64,000 nucleotides of DNA. It comes from Taxillus chinensis (Eukaryota; Streptophyta; Magnoliopsida; Santalales; Loranthaceae). This document shows, piece after piece, positions 1-13,300 of the stretch (position 1 is the stretch's first letter; each line of letters opens with the position of its first letter). The stretch spans positions 13,986,498 to 14,050,497 of the forward strand of contig CM042092.1 of NCBI GenBank assembly GCA_023512835.1, written 5' to 3'. The notes under the pieces were generated by a model. It saw only the letters and a program-made list of their open reading frames with translations, did no database searches and was not told where the DNA came from. The translations under genes were made by a program, and so were the position numbers.

Positions 1-19
1 AAATATTTCAGAGGTGGAC

Positions 20-1160
20 CCCCCAAACTAAGGACACAATTTGCCTTCAAACCGGGTTGAAGGTACTTCCTTCAACCTCATTACGTGGTAGCATTTAAAG
101 CTGCCACGTTTACTCTAATCACGTGTGTACCTTATGCATTTAACTCCGTTAACGCGTGGAGCAGCAGCGTCGGTGGACGGGCAAAGAGCGATGCAGGGAA
201 CAGTGTTGGTGGTGCGCCATGAGCCATCTAACACCGTTGCTGATTTCAATGCCTTTGAGCAGTCCGGCCGCTCCAATCACGACACTAAAGAGATCTGGAT
301 GTTGATGGTTGCGTCCACTAGCAAATTCCACTCCACCACACTCGCGTAAGGAACCAAACTCTGTATTAATATAATATCCCACACCCCTCAGGCCACAGGA
401 CAAATAACACTGGAAATTTCAGTCTCAAATCAAATTTTCAACACACATGGTGGTAATTAGGATTTTGAAAGCGCACACACGTTGAGGGCTTCATAGGGCT
501 CGCCGGAGGAAAAGAGGCAGCTGCTGGACTCGCCGCCACCATTGCCGGATCCAAAGAATCCATCGAACTCGTCCCCGGAATCATCATTTTTGTTGCCGTT
601 AAAATAGTTGCAGCGGTTTCGGCCGCACCTGATGGTCGACTGCTTGTGGTCTTCGATGAAGTTCTGCACCATTTTGGGATCAAACTCATTGCTGGAACCC
701 GAACCATCTCTGTTGCAGTGATGAGGCTCGTCCACGACCGCCTTTTCCGACGGCTTATTTAGAAACTGTCGCTCGAACAGCTGCCTGAATCGCCACTTGC
801 CCGGCAATTCACCGGCTCGTACCACGTCCATTCCTGGGGAGTGTGCGAATCAATTGGCTGGATCTACATGGGAAAAAACATCGCTTGTCAGATTTCTTAA
901 ACTCACATATCATGATATCGACATCAACATCAGCAGCGGCGTTGGACGACTTCGTCATGAGGCACCACCAACTCTGTCCCCTCCATCGCTTGTTACCCGT
1001 GCACCGATGCCGCTGCTGCACGAGGTTAACAGAGTTAAGTACATATGGTATGCACGTGATTAGAGTAAACGTGGTAGCTTTAAGTGCTACCATGTATTGA
1101 GGTCGAAGGAATTGTCTTCAAACCGGTTTGAAGGCAAGTTGTGTCCCCAAACTAAAGGAG
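20..1160. mobile_element. Long-terminal-inverted-repeat element (Pack-MULE-like) with a captured gene fragment
   Basis: The two ends are imperfect inverted copies of each other. About 30-230 on the left pairs with about 960-1150 on the right. Shared blocks include ttgccttcaaaccg, ccacgtttactctaatcacg, the stretch around taactccgttaac, and a GC-rich part around gcagcagcg. Between the arms lies non-repeat sequence that encodes part of a host protein (next entry). Long inverted repeats around a host gene piece are the hallmark of Pack-MULEs and foldback elements. No transposase is seen. The exact outer ends and the target-site duplication could not be fixed because the left end is almost at the window edge. 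The element lies downstream of the last visible PEX1 exon, so probably in a PEX1 intron. Confidence 0.6.
457..831 (-). pseudogene. Captured fragment of a plant DUF506 (PDDEXK-like) gene
   Basis: The minus-strand frame of 124 codons contains the family signatures FRQLFERQF, KMVQNFIEDHKQ, CGRNRCNYFNGN and DSGDEFDGFFG. I recognise these from the N-terminal half of the plant-specific DUF506 family (TIGR01615). The family's later conserved part is absent, and the frame ends soon after GEPYEALN, about where an exon border would be expected. The acidic run after NGN and the conserved cysteines remain, so decay is mild. It lies inside the inverted-repeat element, which suggests transduplication of one exon. 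Whether it is transcribed cannot be judged. The family is named from memory of its motifs. Confidence 0.6.
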
Positions 1161-1737
1161 TCAATTGTCACACCCTAGACAGTGTACAATCAAGTGACGG
1201 CCCAAGCTACACCATGCACCTGCTTCCTTTCAATAGTTGTCTACTCCATGACAATTGATTGCTCTGCCTCAACTTGTTGGTTTCAATTATTGTCATTGCA
1301 ACTTCGAGCCAATCATTGGAACTGTTTGTTAGTGAACTGTTTTGCCTCTTTTATGCTGTAACTTGAACACAATCATCCCAATGTTACTCAACGATCATAT
1401 TATATTCTAGACCTATATATACCCTTTAAATCTCCACAACTATCACAACCGTCAAGAGAGTGTATATTAATCTTCAGTCAAGATTTGTATTTCATTTATT
1501 TTCTTTTTGTATAATCTTATTTCAAACTATGCTATATCATTTGAGATTGTATTATCTTGACAATTAAATTAGTAGTTTGTAGACATGCTATCATAGGCAA
1601 ACCTTTGAACAAGCACAAGTGAGGGGCTAGAGATTCTTTCTATGTAAATTGCAAATGTTCCAAGAAGCATGCCCTTGGTCCACCCTCCCTCCACTAACCC
1701 AAGACAACTCAATGACAGCAAAGACAAAACTTAACAC
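1161..1737. other. AT-rich stretch, possibly a solo LTR
   Basis: No gene is seen. Around 1410-1500 a TATA-like run (ctatatataccctttaaat) is followed by T-rich sequence with polyadenylation character, a layout common in copia LTRs. No paired copy, primer-binding site or target duplication was found, so the LTR reading is weak. Confidence 0.2.
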
Positions 1738-2960
1738 TTGGGCCCTCCACAATTGTATAGAGGACTCTTACTTACCATCAAGAGCCCCCTTCTTTGGAGT
1801 TGTTCTATGATGAGGACCTTTCCCCAAGAAAGGTCCAAAACAAAAATGGCTCGAAAAGAAATTTTAGCTCACCAAATGATACACCATCGCCCAACATGCA
1901 TGACCACAAAACCTCACTTAGTGTGAGCCATAAAACAACTCTTGAAAAAAAAACGCGCTATTAGTGCACCCCTTCCATGTCACCCGATCTGACAAGTGCC
2001 TCACAAAAGTATATTGGTACAAGTCGTCATGAAAAGCCAATAAATATGGACATTTCTTGTTAAATTCACATTCCACGTTTCCCAATCCCAAAACTATAAA
2101 ATAAACCCACTTTTCATAGTAGCCATTCTATGAAGTGTCACGTACACCGCCTATAATAGCCTACCCCCACAACACATCATCCCAAAATGAAACAATAGTG
2201 CCCTCCCCTGACCTCCAGTCCACTAGTTGCAAGAAGTTGTCCCAACTTCCACACAAATCCTTCCACAAGCCAATCTCATCTATCCCAAATATCGGGGGGT
2301 TGGACGTGGACCTATCACCACAAAATGTCCTTAAGCATAAAGTGTCACTTCCATTTAGCTGACAGGAGATCATTAAAAGCAAGCAGAAGCTTCACCCCCA
2401 TGCACCCAAAGGCTAATGGCCCTTGAATGTCCCACACTTGACCAACTAAAATTTGAAAACCTTACCCAAAGAAATCATTGTTGCTATTTCTCCCACTCAT
2501 AGCCACAGAGGTGAGAAGGTGGAACAATGAGAAAAAAAAATACTTCAGCGGTTTCGAGAGAGTGCTTTTTATAAAAGTCAATCAGCCCCCTTTGGAGAGG
2601 CAAGCCTTTTCCCAACCAGAAAGTCTCCTTTCCAAATGCTCCGCTATTGGATCCCAAACAACCCCCTCCCTTATTGTGATCAGTTCACTGTTATTCAAGT
2701 TGACTTGCAACCTTGACACCACCTCAAGCACAACATAACCTTAAGGAATCAGTTGCAACATCACAAACAATTATTGTATCATCCTTCATTAAGGAAGACA
2801 AGATGGCAGATCCAGCTCACCAAGGATCCGCTGCGAACCTCAAATTCCTTTCCAACACCCTTTTAAAGCTCTAAAAAAGGCCGCCAGTTCCCCATTCACA
2901 ATAAAAAGGAAGCTCATAGTCAAAATACATTGTTTGATCCATCAAGTATAATACTATGAA
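1738..2960 (-). mobile_element. Decayed LINE (non-LTR retrotransposon) remnant
   Basis: The minus frame at 2161-2382 reads GLWKDLCGSWDNFLQLVDW, then GEGTIVSFWDDVLWG. This matches the region between the reverse transcriptase and the C-terminal zinc-knuckle domain of plant LINE-1 ORF2 (usual form: G-D-G-S-x-I-x-F-W-x-D-x-W). Neighbouring sequence on both sides gives similar fragments broken by stops and frame changes, for example around 2580-2640. It is an old fragment, not an active element. The outer limits are approximate. It lies in the intron left of the last visible PEX1 exon. Confidence 0.5.
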
Positions 2961-4339
2961 CATCCATTTTCCTAGCCATATTATTTTAAGGTGACTAATA
3001 GGTACGGACTATGTACTAAGTAGTAAATAGTTGGGTAGCAGATCCTAATTTGCAAAAACTAGCCATATGTTATAATATTCTATCTAATTCAGAGTAACTT
3101 GTCATTAGGATATGAGAACATAACCAAGCCTCATTGGCAAGTGACAAAAGCATATATATATTATAATTCTTATTGATATATAATAATTAACATGGGGTCA
3201 TAAACAAGAGTTCTTTTAAAAATAATAATTACAATAAAAGATGATCAATGCCAAAGGATGTTGCAACCAAATGTAGTACCATTATCCACGTCATAGGATG
3301 CCAATATTTAACTAAAATTTTGTAATCTAAGGGTGCTGTTTCTTGCATATATATGGTAAAAGAAATTGTAGATAAGAAAATATAAGTCTCAAGGTTCACT
3401 AATTTAGAAATGTGTTAATAATAACATGGTTGGTAACCTAAAAGCTCAAGTGTTTGATAATGAAGTAACATGAAAAGGTAGAAATATCTGGCTCAAGTGC
3501 CAGTCTCATTGTCATAGTTGACAACTCATTACTGGCTTTTCTATTATGGGGACTCATGACTTGACTTGACTAACTTTTAAGAGTTTTTTAGGTAAATAAA
3601 TAAATATATATAATATAGAATGATGTCATTAAATTTAGTTTTTCTTTTTAAAATGTGTTGGGAATGTATAACGGGTTTAAAAGCTCTTTTTATGAATATT
3701 AATTCATTAAAAAATATATTTCCACGTAAAGAATGTAAAAATAATAAGAACAAAGACAATAAACTTCAAAGATGTCACCTTTTCTCTTGGGACAGCAGAA
3801 ATTTAGCAAAAAATGGAAAGGACAACAAGGGAGCACTGACCAAAGGTGTTCTCTTTCAAAAAATAGAACATTAAATGGAGGATAGCTTTCATTGGGAAAC
3901 AACTCTTCTCATATAGGGTCCAACTCGACCAGATTCATGGGAAGATTCATGGGTTGACTCATCCAAGTCACATGAGTTTACAAGTATGCTCACAATAATG
4001 TTTGTGCCTGTTAGGTTTGTTATAATTCTTACTTCTTTCTGTTTTTTTGAATTTGCGAACCTCTATCTTTTAGTTTGCTTGCTGCTCTACATGTGGGGCA
4101 GTGTTACACATGATGAGGGTGAAGTATTGTATATCTTAATAGACATTGAGACCAAAAAAAGGCGAAACAGAAATATCCTTTTTTTTCACTTTTATTTAAC
4201 AAGAAATACGCATCTCATTACTGCAGATATCAATTTTCTCAAAGACACGACATTGATGGGGGCTAATAGAAATTTTCCTCTCTTAGTGGCAGTCATACAA
4301 CTGAAAACTTATTGTGGCACTTAAAGTTGGGCGAAATAC
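2961..4339. other. Intron sequence of PEX1, nothing recognised
   Basis: AT-rich sequence with short open frames of no recognisable family. I looked on the minus strand for the second ATPase domain of PEX1 (Walker A GPPGCGKT and downstream blocks) and did not find it here, so this intron continues past the left edge of the window. Confidence 0.5.
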
Positions 4340-7300
4340 CTCTTTAATAGAATTGCAAACATCAATGAGGCCTCCAATATCGTCCCACCCAGAGCGACCA
4401 CCTTCAGAAGCTGATTTAGTGATATCACGCATAGAAACTGGAAGGAACTCGTGCATTGCATGTGAAAAATCATCCTGGACTAACATAGGCTTCTTGCATT
4501 CCTCAGGCAAGGAACAATGAGGCAAAAAGCGACCAACAGCAGCATGAATAGCCCTATCAACTAATATTTCCTACAAGAACAAAGTTTCATAGTTACTAAT
4601 ATTCTGTTCCTGAAAACAAATCCGTCCTAACATAAACATGAAACAAATGTATACTGATGAATAGTTCAACTAATTTAAAAGTAAATTGAGAAATACAGTA
4701 AATATTAAGAGATATAATAGGTAGAGCTGTGAACACTATGTTGCAACTGGAATCACTGTTATAAGAACAAAGACACGGGACCTAATATAATTTATTTATA
4801 CATTTAAAAATGAGAGCAGCATCATAACAGCAGCAGTGACCACCGGTGAAGCTTCAGCTCCCGTCTGTGATCAGAACTACAGCTGCAATGCACAATTTTA
4901 TTTTATTTTTGTTTTACTATAACATTTACAAAGTGCCTTTCTGGATGAATAATAATATTAATAATAATTTGCCCTGCACAATAAAAAGCCTTGTTTCAGA
5001 AAAGGGCAAAAAAATTGAGAAAGTTGCAAGCTTGATCTTTGGCCTGTGATGTCCTAATTCAATAGGCAAAGAGGTGGACTAGCTGGAACTTGTGACTGGG
5101 CATTTACCTAGTGGTGCTTATAACCATGAGCATAAGGAGTAAGACATTTGGAGGAATACCGGAATTCAATCAAACTAGTGGAAGTCAAGCGATTGGATTG
5201 AAAAAGTAAATGTAGGCATCCTGATGGCGGCAATCTTGGAATTCAGTTTCCATCATCATTTCATCATTTATAATTGTTTCTTGTGCACATCATATAGCTT
5301 GACTTCAGGATTTATTTGAAGTTGTGTCAGAAATATAAAAGGTCTATCGATGTTGATTATGTAATGAATAGCCTATTCCTTCCATGACAGTAATTGCAGC
5401 CTTTAGCGAAGAAATATATTTAAAAGTATATGATGTCATATACCATAATAATAAATGGGCTTCTAATCTAATTTTATAATAAAAGACAGTTGATCCAATG
5501 GAATGGTGAAGTAACCCCAATTTGAATCTACATTTTCAGAAAAAATAAGACAACTAATGAAGCAGTAATTGACAAATGAAATCAAATACCAGGTCATATG
5601 CATCATATCCATCACATTTTGCAGCTATATCCAACAAAATATCATCGGAGCAATCTAAGGAACGTTTCTGGATTTCATTCTTCAGTAGGGCACTGCGTTC
5701 CGAGGCAGCAAGAGAAAGTAATTGCACATGAAAGTCAAACCTTCCTGAGAAAATTAAAATTTACAAAAGCAGCTTTTTAAGATGCCAACCCAATGAGAAA
5801 TAAGTAATCAATTTATGTCAAAGTTACCATTAGAAGGTAACAGAATATACACAATGTGCAGGAAAAAAAAACCTGAAGAGGTCAAAGCTTGTGGTATATT
5901 GTCTAAGGAGTGCACAGAAGCTATGAATGCGATAGGTCCAATTCCACAGGAAGTTTTCCTCTTTTCCTGCAAGGTTTACATTGGAATGTAAGACTGTGGA
6001 CATAATGCATACATATACAAAAGGAAGGAACTCTGATGAAAAGAAAAGTTGTGGTGACCCCAAATCGAGGTAGTAATTCTTCCACTCATTTTTTTGCCAC
6101 AATTTTTTGGTGGATGGAAAAGGCATAAAATATAGGAATGTGCAGCAACTTCCACGAGAATTTTGACTAAATAAAAAAATGTATATGTAAATTTAAGAGC
6201 TTATAGGTTTTCAAATCATGAGAATTTGTAGCCATTCCTATTTTTTTTCATGCTCTTTCAGTCAATGAAAAAATTGAACAGAAAAATAAGTGGAAGAAGG
6301 TTGAACACCCCTTCTTCATTTAGGAAAACTTGTTATTTTATGTATATAATCAGCAAGCAAATTTAAATTTAAACATAAATACATTTCCAAAGCAATAGAG
6401 AAAGGCAAAGATACAAATACAATTAGACCTTTAATAAAGCATCGATGACAAAGATTGAAGGAAGAAAAAACAGTTCCTCCTACTTAGCTTCATCATATAT
6501 TAAAGGAAAAAGCTCAAAATAACCCTGAATTGTTAAGCAATTGGAAATGTGTCACCTTCAAAGAATAATAGCTTGCAATCATGTATACGTACCAATTAAT
6601 AAGCTACCACAATTGTGCTCAAAATTGACTTTAGTAGCTAACATGCAATCAATCTGTTAAAATAGCCTTATACAGGCTTGGCTCAGAATTCACACCCAGC
6701 CCAACTCACGTAGCCCACCGCTCCAACCTCCCCCCCAACCCAGCCCACTGCAGCCCGTTGGGCCCCCATCCCATGCAGCCCATACAGCCCACTGGGCCCC
6801 CTTCCCACCCAGCCAAGCCCAGCACAGTCCACTGCCAACCCCCCAATCCGGCTATATATGCTGAAAAATACTAAAATGCTATCAATGCAGCTAGAACCTC
6901 ATACTTTATGTAAAATACAAACAACATCCAACTACTAGGTTATATGTTACTTGTTAAATATATATACATAATTAATATATGTAGTAATAATAATAATGAA
7001 CTAGCTCGCAGGCCAACTCAGCCCACACGCGGGCTGGACCGGGCTAGAGATTTCTTGCCCGTTTAAAAACTGGCCTAAACAGGAATAGCCCCGCCTGGTT
7101 AACACCCCTGGGGGTGTGATGGTTGTTGTTATTAACGTAACTTAGTAAAAATATTTTCAATATAATGAATCAATGGAAAGAGTACATATATATATATATA
7201 GATTAATTAAAACAAGGAGAAAAAATGTAACTTCAAAAACCAATGGTTATTTACACCATAAAGGGCTAGTTTGGCATTACTGTTAGGAGTCTGCTTATAA

Positions 7301-10300
7301 AATAAGCAGAAGCAGTAAAAGGTGTTTGATAACCTTTAAAAAAAAAAAGTACTTATAAAATAAGTTCCTATTTTTTTTCTTAAAAGCATAAGCAATTTGA
7401 AGATTGCTTCTATAAGCTACTTTTTTAGGAAGCAGTTTTTAAAATATCAATACTAACCCTTCTATCTTCATCCTCTCCCAGCCTCACGCACGATCTGTCT
7501 CACTTTCAATAAAAGGGGCAGCCAAAGATGGGATGGGCATAGGGGGCGGGCAAGCACAAGGGGGATAACGAGATGTGGGGGTTGGGCGTGAGGGCGGCGG
7601 GGATGGGATGGACGTAGTTGGGCGACAAGGATGGGGTGGGTGTGGTTGGGAGACAAGGATGGGAGTAGAGCAAGTGGAGATCGGATGGGCGGGGCACGGG
7701 ATGGGTGCGAATGGATGGGATGGGGGTGGCAGCCGTAGGGGGGCGACGAGATGGAGGTGGTGGCACGGGATGGGGATGGGGGAGGCAGGGGTTGAAAGAG
7801 GGAGCCGGAGGGTGGGTTTTTTATGTGTTTTACATCTTTAAAGAACTTTTGTTTTTAATTTATCAAACAATTATTATCTACTTTTAAAATTTAAAGTACT
7901 TTTAAAATTATATTTTATCAAACACTCACCTGCTTATTTTCACAGTAGCTTATTTTTCCAGCACAACTAAAAACGGCTTCTTCTAAAAGCACAACATTGC
8001 CAAACTAAGCTAAAATCTCCTAAAATCTTGGTTGTAGATGTTAATGAGAGCAAGCATGCTCACAAGGAACTCAAAAGTTTGTTTTGTGAGTCCTTTTGTA
8101 AAAATATCAGTTAGTTGTTGAGAAGTAGACACATATTCAATGTTAATCATGCCCTCAAACTTTTCTGTGATAAAATGTCAATTTACTTTCACATGTTTTA
8201 GTCCTATCTTGGATAGGATTGTGCGCTATACTAATGGTAGACACAGTTATCATAGTAAACATGTAAAGTTTCTTCATATTTGATCTTCAATTCTTCCATT
8301 ACTCATTATCCAAATAACCTCAAAAACTCCATGAGCCAAGGCTCTTCTGCTTCTCACAACAACAGTTTGTTTTTTACTACGCCATGTCATCAAATTTTCC
8401 CACTTCCTATCATTGATACACACCTAATTTGCATCGGCAAAAGCTCTGTCGTGGCATCCATTGAAGAATGTATGGTCCCACATGGTTGGAAAGGAGAACG
8501 AAGCATACTACTTCGTTGGTTGTGAATAACTCTCTTGGCACAACACGTTTTGGGTATGAGACTCAAGAACAAATCCGTGCAAACAAGGCTCGAAGCGGAC
8601 AATATCGTGCTTGCGTATAGACTGGGCCAAAGCCTAACATGAGTTGTTGTGCCAACAAAGATGTTGAGCCTCCTAAGGGAAGTGGGTTGAGGCATCCATT
8701 GATAGATGTATGATCTCACATCAGTTAGGGCGGCAAATGAAGTAGACTGCTTAGGTAGTTGTAAATACCTCTATTAACACGACGCATTTTAGATATGAGG
8801 CCCAAGAGCAAATCCATGTAGATGAAGTCCAAAGCAGATAATATCATGTTTGCATGTAGATTGGACCATTTAAGATAACTCTTCAATCGTTAATTCTAGC
8901 AAAAAACAATCCCTTTCCAGGTGTTCACTTCAAATACCTCAATATACTATATACAACATCAAGATGGCATTGACATGCATCTACTGGCTGACTAAACTCA
9001 CAGCAAAAGCTATGTCAGGTTGTGTATGCAAGAGATAAATATGCTTTTCGACAATGCATTGATAACTACTTTGTCGACGGGATCTCCTTCAAACATGTTT
9101 CCCTTATTACCAAGTTCAATTTTATGAATCTAAGAAAATCATAAAACTGGCACTCGTTACCCAATAAATATTTATAAAATAAAAAATAAATGTTATGAAA
9201 AGAAAAAAAATTAAAAGCAAAACTAGAATTCATTTTTTTAAGTAAGCTAAACTAGAATTCATATACCCAATAAAAAGCAAATGTTGGAAGAAGTTGCAAT
9301 TTTAACATTTCTGAAAAAAAAGAAAAGAAAAGCCAGCCACAGAATGCACAAAATAAAATCAAATATTAGGTGAATGAAACATTACAACAACATTACCGTA
9401 TATTCATCCATTATATCAGAAAGGAACTCTGTAAGCACAACAGTGGAATCAAAAGGTTGAGGTCCTTCAGAGTCAGATGAGGATGAAATAATGCTATCAA
9501 AATCGTCAAAGATAATAAGGGAGGGTGCATGATCTAAAGCCTGGGTTATGTATCCAGTAAATGCTTCATGAATTGCTGGGGCTTTTTCAAAAGCAAGTTT
9601 TGAACAAGACACAAAAACTCTGCATCAATAAAACTCAGTTAGAAAGGTACAAATTTTGGGGTGAAGAACTCCCACTTATGAAATCCATAATTAAAATAAA
9701 AATCCTTCCATATTTAAAAAAAAATCACAATTAATGTACACCAATATTTATACCAGAAAGTTAGTCTGCCTTTTGCTCAAGTATCTCAATATATGTCAAA
9801 ACCAAGAACTTAGAGTGCCAAAAAGCTTGAAAATGATTTCATACATGTGTGCCAGAAGATCTGCACTTCCTTCAACGAATCTTGCAACTGCTCTGGCTAA
9901 TGACGTCTTTCCAGAACCCTAAAAAGATGGTTCAATACACGCCAAAAGGTAAAGGCTCATAATATGAAATATGACAAATCTACAGCAGTGAGTTTATTGT
10001 ATGATAATAATGAAAAGTCAAGCATGAAAGAGTTCCAAGTATTGGATTTATGACTTTACTTCCTTCAACAAACCTAAGTAGAACATAATATTAGAACTTA
10101 ATTATTGAAGTACGTGTTGTTTTTGGGTAATTTAAGAAAAGAATATGTGCCAGTATTCACAGAGGATAAGCATGAAAAATCCTGCAAGAACTCACCTTTG
10201 GAAATAAAAGGCTTCCCGTACCCTAGTAATAAGACTACAACATTAAACTCCAACAAATTTTTTCCTTTTATATTAACCTATAGAACCTCCAAATGGATTC

Positions 10301-13300
10301 TTGTATATTGTATATAACTACCAATTCACAACCCCCCCCCCCCCCCCCCTTTAAAGAAATCCTAGAACAGAAACCTCAGTAATATCTCTTAAAGATAAAG
10401 ATATCAATCATTTGACATAATTTTAGAATATAATTCTTTTATATAAAGTAATGCCATCTATCGTCTATGTGAGTAGATTAGATTAAATGTTACTTGGGGC
10501 ATGGAACACAACTTGGAAAGTGGACCAAGTCATGTATCCACACAAAACCAGAATAATATGAATATCAGTTCCTTTTTTCTTTATTGCAACAGGGTATATC
10601 ATTGTATTCTCTACATTTAGTCACACCTCCACTGCCTATTTCAGTAGATCTTCGATCAGCATCTTTTGTCAAGACTCAAGTTTACATAATGGTTAAAAGG
10701 GGAGTGAATTTATATTTTTATTTTATTACATGGGTAATTATTTGTACCAAGATAAAGCATAATCTATGAGCTCCAGCTTGAAGGACGGAGCAAAGGACAT
10801 CAACATATTTAACATTAATTAAAGATTATTTTATATATATAGCCATGTCAGATGCATTTTATATATAGTCATGTCAGATATGTGATTAGATTAGATTAGT
10901 CCATTAAATTAAATGTTACGAGTGTGGGGACCATGTAACACAACTTGGAGTGTGGACCGAGTCATCCTACTTCTATATACGTATCCTCTCTACACAACAA
11001 TGATATGAATATCAGTTCCCTCATTTTTCTTTATTTCCACAATGTCAAAAACACCAATCACATAAAGATGTAGCCAATGCATAAGTAAAAGACAAACACT
11101 CCCTTTCCCTTATAGAAGAAAAATAATAATCATCAACATAGTCCACATCTTGCCAAAATTATCCACAGACCAATATTGCTTTGATGAACCAAGCACCTAA
11201 AACAAATCTACAGGCACAAACTTTTAAAACTTTTAAGAACTATAAATGCAACCATATATAAAACGAAATAACCGCAGATTTGTCAGAACATAGCCTGTTT
11301 GGTTGTTTTTGTTTTTGGTTTTCTGTATTTAAATATAGAAAATACCCCTCTATTCTTGTTTAGCATCTGTTTTCATTTTTTATTTTTGAAAACAAGTTGT
11401 TTTTGAGTGCTAAAAAATGAAAACACCAATTTGATATTTTCTAATTTTTGTATTCTATTTTCCGATGAAGCTGCCACCGCCAGCCGCCCCCTCATCCCCT
11501 GCTGCATGAACTCCCCACCCCTGCGCGTGCAAACCAACCCCCCCCCTCCCGGCGTGACTTGACCTCCCCCGGCACAGATCTCCCCTGGTGCGACCTCCTC
11601 CGGCGCAGATCTCCCCCTGCGCGACCTCCCCTACTACAAATTTTCCCACCCAGCGCGACCTCCTCCAGCACGACATCCCCTCACTGCAGATCTCTCCGCC
11701 TGACGACCTCCCTTGGCGTGATGAAAAAAAAAAAAAAACCAAACAACAGATAAACGTATTCCATGAGTGTTTTTGAAAATACTGAGTATCGGTTTTCGAA
11801 AACCGAAAACAAAAACGTGGTACCAAACAGGCTCTCACTCTTCTTTGTCAACTTAAAGCAAATATCATATATCGTTAAAGAAACAGCTCCAAATCAACAA
11901 CTTTCAAAATCAATGTCATGAGCAACTTTTCAAGGCACTCCAAACAAATATCCACCACCCTTCCCATGCCCCTCCATCCTACTCTTCCCATTTGTGCTTC
12001 CTTCTCCCAACTGCTGACCAATGATTACTACTGTACTCCGCCACTGTGACAGAAGCCATTGACTAACTGTGCTGCCGGTTGTCAAAAAGGAAGGATGTGT
12101 TCTGGTGCGGTTGGTGCAAGCCGCTAGATTGAATGCAATGCATCAAAGATCAGATAGTTGGGTGACCTTTGGACTCTAGGAGGAGGATGTTGTCAGAGGC
12201 ATTGATGAGGATGACAGTATCCGATAACTGGATCTTGTAGCAGGAGGAGGCCATCAATGTTGGAGAACTTTCCAGAGGCACAGAAGTTCCACCAGTGAAT
12301 AATTTTACCTAGCCCATTTGTGCCCAAACTGTGGGTACTTGCTACATTAGAGTGTATCAAGCACATTTATTTTCATTGGGAGATGAATGTTCTTCATTTT
12401 TCTTTTGTTTTTTAAGAAGATAAATTTAAAATAACAATTAGTTTTATCAATTTGTTGTTGTGCTACTTTTTGGGGGTTGAATTTACAAAATTTTGGGTTT
12501 GATAGAATTGTTTGTAAGTGTTTTTTTCCTAAAGTGTGGATGATTAATGAGGATACCTTCCAAACTCATGATATTTGGATAAATTAGCACACATACCAGT
12601 GAGTATCCAACTATTCCTGCTTGCATAATGGGTACTCATACATACCAGCTTGCCCAATCTAGATGCAAGTTAGGGCTAAAATGAAAACAAGCAATTGGCT
12701 CAAGCCTACAACAATAATTCTATTTTTAAAGCCTTGGCCTTGCAGCATTTTCCAGGTCAAAGTACAAAAACGTTTACTTGCCAATAAGAGGAAGGAACTT
12801 ACTGGAGGACCATAAATTACAATATGTCCAGGAAGAGGAAGATTATAAGCATGGTACCAAATTTGAGAAACAGGTGATAGCAATTTAAACAACCCTGCAG
12901 GGAGACAATAACTACTATTAGAAGAATCCAAGAAAGAAGGGAAAAGAAACAAAGGAGAAAATTATCATTAGCATTCAAAACGTTAAAAATACAAAAACAT
13001 TTACAATGCATTAGAAATGCAAGAACAAAATAAGGTACACCTACAAAGTTTAAAAATAACTAAGACACTCAATAGATGGCCAACTACAACAAGAGCGATT
13101 TGCTGAAAATAATTTTATGCCAGATCATCTATCCATATCACATACGTGGGAGGTTGCTGACCCTGTGCACTAAGACCTCAGCCTTAATTGGTGAGCTGTG
13201 CATTGCCTACTGTCATGGTCTCAAAAAGGCTTTTGGGAAAGATCTTTAATTAAACCAGATGAATGAGCTCTATATGAGAAGCCATGCGTGCAAGACACTT

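Noticed and set aside
4314..4520. Plus frame of 68 codons opposite PEX1 exon 11
   Set aside because: It is an antisense shadow of a conserved PEX1 exon with matching splice sites on the minus strand.
7506..7841. Glycine- or proline-rich frames on both strands
   Set aside because: They are translations of a G-rich tandem repeat in a MITE-like element. Frames are open on both strands because of base bias.
11455..11838. 127-codon minus frame and overlapping plus frames
   Set aside because: They come from the C-rich low-complexity core of an inverted-repeat element, with repeated glycine/arginine or proline/serine runs only.
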